DNA of 64,000 nt, taken from assembly GCA_949126835.1 (NCBI GenBank), contig OX421502.1:41129473-41193472 (forward strand). Reading direction: 5' to 3'. Shown here piece by piece: positions 58,301 to 64,000 of the stretch. Source of the stretch: Anisus vortex (lineage: Eukaryota; Mollusca; Gastropoda; Planorbidae). The notes beneath the pieces were generated by a model. It did not search any database, was not told the origin of the DNA, and saw nothing but the letters and a program-made list of their open reading frames with translations. The position numbers were made by a program, and so were the translations under genes. How positions within the stretch are numbered: the first letter of the stretch is position 1; every line of letters starts with the position of its first letter.

Positions 58301-61300
58301 AAAACTAATTAAATTATGACATCATTTACTACTGTCAATGACAAGTAGCCTAAGTTAAAAGCGATAGGCAAGACTCAGCCGGTTTGACTTGAGGCTTAGC
58401 CGTGTATGTTATTGTTATAAACTTTCAACTTTATAATATAAAGTTATCATGTTTAATTAAAGTTACAGTTATTAAAATAATTTGTAATTTAAAATTCAAG
58501 TATTCATAGATAACTAAGATAAGCTATCAGAATGAAAAAAAAATTAATGAAATGAATCAATCAAAATAAAATAGTTACCAGTTCATGTTTTGAACTTAGT
58601 GGTAAGTTGTAACAAGATAGTACTAATCAGTACTTGTACTGTTTTACTTAAGTTTGTACGTTGTAGTTTTTTATTCAAATTTCCAGCTTTGCAAATTACT
58701 TCTTTGTTACACCCAAATTCTTCTTCACGAACAATAGCATCTCAAGTTTCTTCGGCGACAAGCGAGAACGCTTATCATCATTGATGTGGCCAGCTGTGTT
58801 GTGCTGAATGCTCTCTCGCTGTCCACACTTGATGGTGGGGTGGTCAGAAACTTCTTTGCACAATTCGATAGGATAGGATATGTAATCGCTTTGATCTTCC
58901 AATAATCAATTGGATCAGTTGGAGGAGAAGACCGAGGCTGAAGAGGTTCAGATAGATACAAACGCAGCTCGTATTTAAAATTTAATTCAAACACAATCTC
59001 GTCATCAGAATCTGTACCTGAAGTTTGATCACCTTGAGTGAACTCTTGCCCAATTGTATCCAAAACAAATGATGACTGAGCAGAAACAGTAGATTGAGAA
59101 GATGCTGGCTGCTGATCTGAAGTTGTAGGTTGAGGCTCGGTAGCGGCCACATCCATAGCATCTGCTGTTTGTGCAATCTTTGTTGCTGGTCTTTCAACAT
59201 TAGTAACTGTTGACCTTCTGAGTTGAATAGAGTGCATGGCTTCAGTGAAAAGCATATGCTTCACTTCATCAACTTCCTCATTGACAAAGAACTGCAGCTT
59301 ACACTTGGGATCCAGTACAGTTGCCAGAGCACAGACCTTATTGGAGACGAGTGGGGTGAAACGTCTGTTGAGATCCATAGCCATGTTATGCCGCATCTTT
59401 TGGACTTTAGCTTCATCTCCAGACTGTTAGAAGAATCGTTGCAGAAGGCGGAATCCAGGTATGATCATCCCAGCTGTTGCCTTTGCCCGAGAGGCTTCCC
59501 TAGTCTGCTGTTGAAATGAATGGCCTTAGAGTATTTACGTGTTTGTCGACGATGTTCCACTGATTAGCTGTCAACGTCGAAATCTCATGCTCCTGACTGT
59601 ACAACGCTATAACCTTTTTCTGTTCTTGTAGGCGTTCTAACATACAGAATGTCAAGTCCCACCTCGTCGACACATTCTGAATAAGCTTATGAGCTGGAAT
59701 ATGGTTAAGAGGATTTGCATCAGAATTCAACGACTCTTGGACTTTCTTCAATTCCTCAGTAGCCTTGACTGAATGTCTGAAGTGCCCAACAATAGCACGA
59801 GCAGTCGCTATGGTGTCGATAACAATTCTCTGTGCCTTTAGACCTTTGATAACAACGAGCTGCAATGTGTGGATGTAACATCCAAGATGTGTTAAATGTG
59901 CTTTACGTGCAGCCTTGACCATGCTCGACCCGTTGTCACGTATTAGAACGCCCATCCTATCACCTTCCATTATATGCCAAGCATACAGAATACTCACCAA
60001 CTATCCGCCAATCATTTCTCCAGTATGCCGCCCTTCAAGTGCACGCAATTCCAACAAGGCAGACTTTTAACTCCAATCATTGTCGATCCAATGACCTGTT
60101 ACACTTAGAAATGCCTTAAGGTTGTTGGTACTTGTCCAGACGTCACTCGTTATGCATACATAGTCGGCAGCTCCAACTGTTTGTTCCACTTCACTTCTCA
60201 CAGACATGTACAGGTCAGGTATGACAGTTCTGGAAAATGTACGTGCACAGGGAATTTCATAGCGGGGTTCAAGTTCCTTGATGAGGGCAACAAATCCTGC
60301 ATCTGAAACTATTTTGAATGGCTGCAGGTCGAGAGCTATCATTTTTGCAATGGTAAGTGCTATTGCATGTTGTCGACTACTATTCTGTCCAAATGGCTTC
60401 AATTTGTTTACAAATACATCAAGATACAGGAAGATGATTGATAAGGGATGATGTGCCATAAGACCGAGCATTCTGTCCATCCCTACTGAGCTTGGCATTG
60501 CATATTTGACAGTTTGCTTTATTTTCAGCAGCATCGTTGATTGTAAAGTATTACCAAATCTTACAAATAAACTTCCACATTTTGTATCTTGTATTTCCAC
60601 TTCCGGTTAAACTTTATTGTTGAAGAAAATTCTTTTGGAATGCTCGGATTTCTGGAGGTACGTTTTTATTGATTTTTTTGTTTATTATGTTTATTACCTA
60701 GTTATATGTATTGTTTATATATTTTATATTTCTTTATCTACTTTATACTACAGTATTATTTTATTTGTATTTGAACTTTGAAGTAATTCTTTACTACTGT
60801 GATATTCGGATCCGGCAAAAATCCGGCTGAGGTATTCGGCTAATCCGGATAGTGCCGGAAATCCCGATATCCGGCCAATCCCTACCAGAAATAAATATGT
60901 TGTAAATTTAAAAAAAGCTAACAAAAGAAAATTTAAACTGATTTGTAAAAAAATTGACAATTTTTTTTCCAGAGTCCAACCTTTCTAAAAAATTGGAAAT
61001 TGAAAATCTGAAAAAAGTTTTGCTAAGTAAGGTAAGGCTAGAACTAAGTAAGGTAAGGCTAGAATGAAGTAAGGTAAGGCTAGAAGTAAGTAAGGTAAGG
61101 CTAGAATGAAGTAAGGTAAGGCTAGAAGTAAGTAAGGTAAGGCTATAAGTAAGTAAGGTAAGGCTAGAAGTAAGTAAGGTAAGGCTAGAATGAAGTAAGG
61201 TAAGGCTAGAAGTAAGTAAGGTAAGGCTATAAGTAAGTAAGGTAAGGCTAGAATGAAGTAAGGTAAGGCTAGAAGTAAGTAAGGTAAGGCTAGAAGTAAG

Positions 61301-62724
61301 TAAGGTAAGGCTATAAGTAAGTAAGGTAAGGCTAGAATGAAGTAAGGTAAGGCTAGAAGTAAGTAAGGTAAGGCTATAAGTAAGTAAGGTAAGGCTAGAA
61401 TGAAGTAAGGTAAGGCTAGAAGTAAGTAAGGTAAGGCTATAAGTAAGTAAGGTAAGGCTAGAATGAAGTAAGGTAAGGCTAGAAGTAAGTAAGGTAAGGC
61501 TAGAAGTAAGTAAGGTAAGGCTAGAATTAAGTAAGGTAAGGCAAGAAGTAAGTAAGGTAAGGCTATAAGTAAGTAAGGTAAGGCTAGAAGTAAGTAAGGT
61601 AAGGCTAGAATTAAGTAAGGTAAGGCTAGAAGTAAGTAAGGTAAGGCTAGAATGTTTTTTTAACTTGTAGATTTATTTATCTATATTTAACTCTAGTGAC
61701 TTTATTTATCTACAAGCTGAATTCTGTGGCGTTGCAAAAGGGGGAAAATATAACAGGCTTGTATAAGCTACAGAGAAAAATTTTATAAACTACAATGCAC
61801 AGAAAGCAATAGAGCTAATAATTACAAAAAATATTGCATATTACTGTATACTTTAAGGAAAGTAATTTAAAATAAATATTATAATCAGGTTAAAAATAGG
61901 CAAATATTTTTATTAAACAAAAAATCTAAATTGCCCGGTGTTTCTCATACATTACAATCTTGAAAAAAAAAGTACTATTGATTGAAATAAAAAAAATGTA
62001 TAGACTAACTGAAGAATCGAACTTGGGTCGCTCCCATAACAGTCGGATACGTTATCCACTTAGCTAGCGAAGACGTCACACATGTCCAAAGTGAAATCGC
62101 AATAATATGAGACAATAAGGTCACATGTCTTTAAATTAACTAATATGATTGGTTGAACACACACAGTCTACTTTGTATATATAGATATTTAACTAAATTG
62201 TCATTAGTTCTTTATATTTTACTTTAGTGATTTTATATCTTTATATTTTATTTGAGTGTAATTATTTCACTATACTATATTCAACTCTTGTGTCTTCATT
62301 TCTTGTTTTGAAACTGTAAAGGTGTTTTTTCTCTTGATAAATATTTAAACTATAAACTAATACACATGAAGCCTATTGAATGATGTTGTGTCACTTAAAA
62401 GTTTACATTCTATATTTAGTTTATAGGAAATGGTATACAATGTCAACAATAGAATAAAAGTAACATACTATGTTTAAATTATAAGAAATGGTATACAATG
62501 AAACAATAGAATAAAAGTCTTGTTAATATTGTTCTTCACTTCTTCTCTTGGGTTGATTCAGAATGCAGAACTTGACAATTTGAAATTAGAATTTGAAAAG
62601 GATTGTGAGCGACACATGAGTCTGTCTGATGAATATCATCCTTCACATATACAGTCGAATCTCAAAGTAGCCGTCATGGAGGCAGATGAAGAGTCAGAAA
62701 TTATTGCAGAGAAATTTTTAGACA
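46346..62724 (+). CDS. VPS37A: ESCRT-I subunit VPS37A, first eight coding exons
   Basis: VPS37A joins TSG101 and VPS28 in ESCRT-I, which sorts ubiquitinated cargo into multivesicular bodies. The exons are 46346-46443, 49446-49520, 50293-50407, 50873-50961, 51592-51834, 56550-56677, 60973-61031 and 62562-62724. All have GT-AG junctions with consistent phases, giving 323 residues. The N-terminus (MNRLFGGGKHKGQTATNLQT) leads into a UEV-like region with LPPQFPGEKPTLTVQP and MHSDLGQAVQSVLEEF, matching the human order. A proline-rich linker (PPPLPPRRPPG) precedes the Mod(r) coiled region (ELLELEDDEEKI to DEESEIIAEKFLD). The last exon or exons, for about 50 further residues, are not in the window. 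Donors of exons 3 and 7 are embedded in tandem arrays. The introns hold five or more mobile elements. Confidence 0.93.
46678..47866 (-). mobile_element. 1.19-kb hAT-type element with GTCGAAGTCG subterminal repeats
   Basis: An 8-bp target duplication, GTTGTCCT, lies at 46670-46677 and 47867-47874. The inner ends CAGGGCTGTATAGTTGA (46684) and TCAACAATACAGCCCTG (47850-47866) are inverted. The left end has an extra CAGGCT. AGTCGAAGTCG motifs cluster inside both ends. A 121-codon minus frame (47202-46837, including MAEKFNFDLPLLGIEALWDR) lies inside. It has no recognised transposase motif and is too short for one, so this is probably a deletion derivative. Confidence 0.8.
48010..48128 (-). mobile_element. 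SINE family 2 copy
   Basis: ACAGACGTTCCTACTAGATA and GGCCCAAAACTCCTGCAGGG match the family 2 SINE at 11529-11698. It is joined end to end with a family 1 SINE. Confidence 0.7.
48130..48390 (-). mobile_element. tRNA-derived SINE, family 1
   Basis: In + orientation it runs from CAAGTTGATCCATAGG through AGGTACCCATCAGAGCTGGG to GCACCAGGGTTTGAACCC and CACAGCCACCATGCTCCATA. The internal 49-bp segment that is amplified at 35720-36356 is single here. Confidence 0.85.
48392..49297. mobile_element. 906-bp Tc1/mariner-type MITE
   Basis: Long inverted ends: TGTGACACGTTCTCAC then GAAGGTGACATAAGT on the left, mirrored on the right by ACTTATGTCACCTTTTGTGG then GAACGGGTCACA. TA is present on both sides. 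The interior is AT-rich and non-coding. It lies in VPS37A intron 1. Confidence 0.8.
49521..50292. other. VPS37A intron 2
   Basis: AT-rich. No repeat family or exon was recognised. Confidence 0.4.
50378..50758 (+). repeat. ~43-bp minisatellite of VPS37A exon 3 end plus donor, 9 units
   Basis: The first unit is the real exon end (GTAGTTGGATGTCCCAGTAT, then TAACAAT) with donor GTAAGA. Eight further units repeat exon end and donor together, each GATGAAAGTAGTTGGATGTC and so on, with lengths of 42-46 bp. All nine carry AACAATGTAAGA-type donor sites. Short open frames on both strands are incidental. Confidence 0.95.
51170..51340. repeat. 26-bp AT-rich tandem repeat, ~6 units
   Basis: TAATTTAATATGTAATGTAA recurs with alternating ATATATG/ATATATA linkers. 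It lies in VPS37A intron 4. Confidence 0.9.
51843..51904. repeat. 53-bp minisatellite, left part
   Basis: The first unit starts about 8 bp after the VPS37A exon 5 donor (CACAGAACTATAGTTTATGT and GTGTCTGTGTCTACAGAACT). The array is split here by the Jockey-like LINE and resumes at 54876. Confidence 0.85.
51906..54870 (-). mobile_element. Jockey-like LINE, degraded, in VPS37A intron 5
   Basis: Read on minus, an endonuclease remnant (WIIGDFN near 54800, then GLSDHDIVRVNNRIKTEICK) precedes the reverse transcriptase at 54093-53431 (KASGPDEIPARLLKEL, NYRPVSLTSITCKLLEHIIY, LLDFSKAFDKVHH). That continues at 53397-52828 (GVPQGTVLGPLLFLIYINDL, LFADDCIIY, YLGVIINDKLSWNPHID). Stops at about 53431 and 52828 and frame breaks in the endonuclease show it is dead. 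A MITE interrupts the C-terminal part, which resumes as SFFPSSIRAWNGLPEQT at 52080-51990. Both ends lie within the 53-bp array. Confidence 0.85.
52081..52567. mobile_element. 487-bp MITE with CAGGGTTCGTACAG ends, copy 2
   Basis: Same family as 27367-27815, in inverted relation, with ends CAGGGTTCGTACAG and TGTACGAACCCTG. Flanking TAATAT and TTATAT are an imperfect 6-bp duplication. It is inserted in the coding region of the Jockey-like LINE. Confidence 0.85.
54876..55428. repeat. 53-bp minisatellite, right part, ~10 units
   Basis: Units contain TATGTGAATATATATTGATG, TTTGTAGCTGTCTGTGTCTA and CAGAACTATTG, with TTCCAGG/TTGTAGC variants. It continues the array begun at 51843. Confidence 0.9.
55485..56275 (+). 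mobile_element. L2/CR1-like LINE, strongly 5'-truncated
   Basis: Only the C-terminal coding part remains: QQLHWLPISSRIKYKSANLC, the RQLRSSTDNRTLSIPRTKTI block, SFFFHAPTFWNQLPFHIRHC, and SLKTHLFRSAYDL with a stop at 55937-55939. The 3' UTR ends in AAGCGCTATATAAAAATGCC followed by an AATAATAAT tail. It is a different family from the 14.1-kb host LINE. Confidence 0.8.
56776..57224. repeat. 49-bp minisatellite, ~9 units, with acceptor-like TTGTTGCAG
   Basis: Units contain ATTCCTAAGGCCATCAAATG, ACAAACTGACATCTTGTTGC and AGTATTTAC. TTTTGTTGCAG or CTTGTTGCAG in most units looks like a 3' splice site. It starts about 100 bp after VPS37A exon 6. Confidence 0.9.
57876..57990. repeat. Palindrome with 49-bp arms inside the hAT element
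   Basis: The left arm (57876-57924, TATACGTCACTTCAGAATCT onward) and the right arm (57942-57990, ending CCGAAGTGACGTATA) pair at 47 of 49 positions around a 17-base loop. Confidence 0.95.
58725..60600 (-). pseudogene. hAT transposase, broken
   Basis: Three minus-strand blocks follow one another. The first, 60600-60067, has DYVCITSDVWTSTNNLKAFL, which includes the catalytic Asp region of the RNase H-like fold. The second, 60000-59500, has VLIRDNGSSMVKAARKAHLT, then CYIHTLQLVV and STRWDLTFCMLERL, the conserved hAT middle. The third, 59396-58725, has YWKIKAITYPILSNCAKKFL and PPSSVDSERAFS, the C-terminal dimerisation region. Stops and frameshifts at about 60065, 60000 and 59430-59500 separate them. 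It resembles ZBED-like hAT transposases, but no BED finger was seen. Confidence 0.88.
61020..61656 (+). repeat. 21-bp minisatellite of VPS37A exon 7 end plus donor, ~30 units
   Basis: Exon 7 ends AAGTAAG at 61031, with donor GTAAGG. The unit GTAAGGCTAGAAGTAAGTAA G repeats exon end and donor about 30 times. AGAATGA, AGAAGTA, AGAACTA, AGAATTA and TATAAGTA variants mark sub-blocks. The 21-bp period keeps phase 0, so a donor in the second unit would add seven codons. A TGA in the third unit stops further extension. Confidence 0.92.
61715..62190 (+). repeat. Dispersed ~430-bp repeat, copy 2, with tRNA-like segment
   Basis: It matches 2818-3243 in several ordered blocks. Unlike copy 1 it keeps, on minus, GTGGATAACGTATCCGACTG and CCCAAGTTCGATTCTTC near 62008-62065, which look like tRNA A and B boxes. 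It lies in VPS37A intron 7. Confidence 0.65.
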
Positions 62725-63885
62725 GTAAGTTTGTTTCATTAAAATAATAAGTTTTACTTTTTGAAGAGGAAGCGTTCTGGAAAATTATTCTGTGACTTTC
62801 TTTCTTTTGATACTATTGACAGCTTCATATCAGCTTTATGAAAGCTGTTTTAAACATTCCATTGTTTCATGTGTGTCATCATCAGCATTCAAAACTTTCT
62901 TGTGTTGCCCTTGTGTAGGGTTGCCAGAAGGCCGGCAAAAGGAGGACATGTCCTCCTCTATAGCCCTGTGTCCTACGTCCGGAATGAAAAGCTAAAAAAC
63001 CTTAAAATGTCCGTCTTTTGTAAAAAAATCCTTATAGCACATATTCTTTTAGTATTTTCTGTCAATAAGCAACTGGGTTGGGTAAAGGAAAAGAATAGAG
63101 CGTTCGCAATGGGCGGAGCTTAAGTTTTTTAGTGACGTCATTTGTAAATTGAGGAACAAATATGGCACATGGTGAAGTTTCTTATCATGCCACATTCACA
63201 TATGAATATTGGCTATCCTACTAAAAAAAAAGTAGGTAAATAGTAGTACTGTTGATTAATTGCTTAATGTGAATAGGCTAGGGCCGGCTAGACCTATTTA
63301 CACTTTCAATTTTACTTTATAGGCCTACACTTTTAATGTTTCGTAGGCTAGGCTAATGTCTAAGTAGGGCAGCTACGATGTCAAGTGATAGTGTTGGTGA
63401 ATAGGCTATCTAGTCAAGTCACTAATAGGCTCACATCGTCTATGATCTATGTCTATGATAATAATAAAATAGCCTATTTTATTTAACATACATAATACAG
63501 CTCAAATCTTAATAAGACTTAACACACAACACATCATTTAAAAAAAGCTCGAGCCTATATGAAACTTTATTAATACAGCGGCCATTGTTACTTGTACACC
63601 ATTACACAAAGTATACACAAATCACGTGCTTTTTGTCACGTGATTGCAAACGCCCTATGGTTAGGGTTAGCAGGAATTGTAATAAATTGGAATGTGTTAT
63701 CTAATGTAGAGTTTGGTTTATTGTCCACCCATCTTCTCTTTCCCCACCTCACCATCCCTTCCTCATATACAGTCAGATTTACCTTCATTGTTAGAAGAGA
63801 TAGCCAGGGATAACATAGCAACTGTTGTGTTTAAACAAAAGGGCATATCTGGCTGATATCCATTCTTTACTGGGAACTATCACTT
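62725..63885. other. VPS37A intron 8, start; possible DNA-element end
   Basis: No exon for the VPS37A C-terminus was recognised. GTAGGGTTGCCAGAAGGCCG and AGGAGGACATGTCCTCCTCT at 62916-62960 look like a hAT-type terminus with a CCTCCT-type palindrome, but no partner end was found. AGGCCTA-rich sequence follows at 63280-63480. Confidence 0.4.
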
Positions 63886-64000
63886 CCTGGTATATGGTTG
63901 TCACTATTCGTGGTATATTGTTGTCACTATACCTGGTATATGGTTGTCACTATTCCTGGTATATGGTTGACACTATTCCTGGTATATGGTTGTCACTATT
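63886..64000. repeat. 23-bp minisatellite, cut by window end
   Basis: CCTGGTATATGGTTGTCACT ATT recurs at 23-bp spacing from 63886 to the last base, at least five units. Confidence 0.9.

Larger units (their letters stand above)
57403..60884 (-). mobile_element. 3.48-kb hAT transposon with perfect 8-bp target duplication
   Basis: The ends TAGGGATTGGCCGGATAT (57403) and ATATCCGGCCAATCCCTA (60867-60884) are perfectly inverted over 18 bp. CCAGAAAT lies directly outside both (57395-57402 and 60885-60892). Subterminal CCGGAT clusters occur at both ends. The minus strand carries a broken hAT transposase. A 49-bp-arm palindrome lies at 57876-57990. It occupies VPS37A intron 6, in antisense orientation to the gene. 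Confidence 0.92.

Noticed and set aside
62008..62065. Functional tRNA gene on minus
   Set aside because: It has GTTCGATTC and an A-box-like block but lies inside a dispersed repeat and lacks a pairing acceptor stem.
1858..64000. All arrays as assembly errors
   Set aside because: Units vary in an ordered way, some arrays are split by mobile elements, and flanking genes splice correctly. Copy numbers may still be misassembled, which only long reads can settle.

Overview
The window is animal nuclear DNA: AT-rich, with intron-split genes carrying canonical GT-AG splice sites, several families of non-LTR retrotransposons, hAT and Tc1/mariner-type DNA elements, tRNA-derived SINEs and a very heavy load of tandem repeats. 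The protein families and the repeat style (frequent AGGCCTA and CTAG palindromes, L2/RTE-type LINEs) suggest a mollusc, probably a gastropod. That taxonomic placement is inference.

Four protein genes can be supported. (1) The last two coding exons of mitochondrial ribosomal protein L30 (MRPL30) lie on + at 2442-3883. (2) An unrecognised 156-residue single-pass membrane protein lies on - at 11371-7779, in four coding exons. (3) A complete CCR4-NOT deadenylase, CNOT7/CNOT8 (Caf1/Pop2), lies on - at 44049-25449, in six coding exons giving 291 residues with the DEDDh active site intact. (4) The ESCRT-I subunit VPS37A lies on + from 46346, with eight coding exons seen up to 62724 and the 3' end outside the window. 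CNOT7/8 and VPS37A diverge from a 2.3 kb intergenic region.

Between the membrane-protein gene and CNOT7/8 (13.9-23.3 kb) is a nested retrotransposon pile. A 5'-truncated L2/CR1-like LINE sits in a 34-bp minisatellite. It is split by a second LINE with an inverted 5' half and a 16-bp target duplication, and again by a 5'-truncated RTE-like LINE with a 12-bp target duplication. Introns hold a 3.48-kb hAT element with an 8-bp target duplication, a 3.25-kb hAT-like element with a 6-bp duplication, a 1.19-kb element with an 8-bp duplication, a Tc1/mariner-type MITE, a 0.69-kb TIR element, a Jockey-like LINE with a MITE inside it, and three SINE families.

The most unusual property is the tandem repeats. 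About 20 minisatellite arrays (units of 20-100 bp) cover roughly a fifth of the window, and several begin exactly at gene-structure boundaries. One unit contains a splice acceptor plus the first exon bases (MRPL30), one is the last 16 codons including the stop (MRPL30), two contain an exon end plus its splice donor (VPS37A exons 3 and 7), and others start within about 10-60 bp of an exon edge. One SINE also carries a 13-fold amplification of an internal 49-bp segment. Repeated local amplification at exon edges is the best candidate for an undescribed process here. The four genes are not visibly functionally linked.
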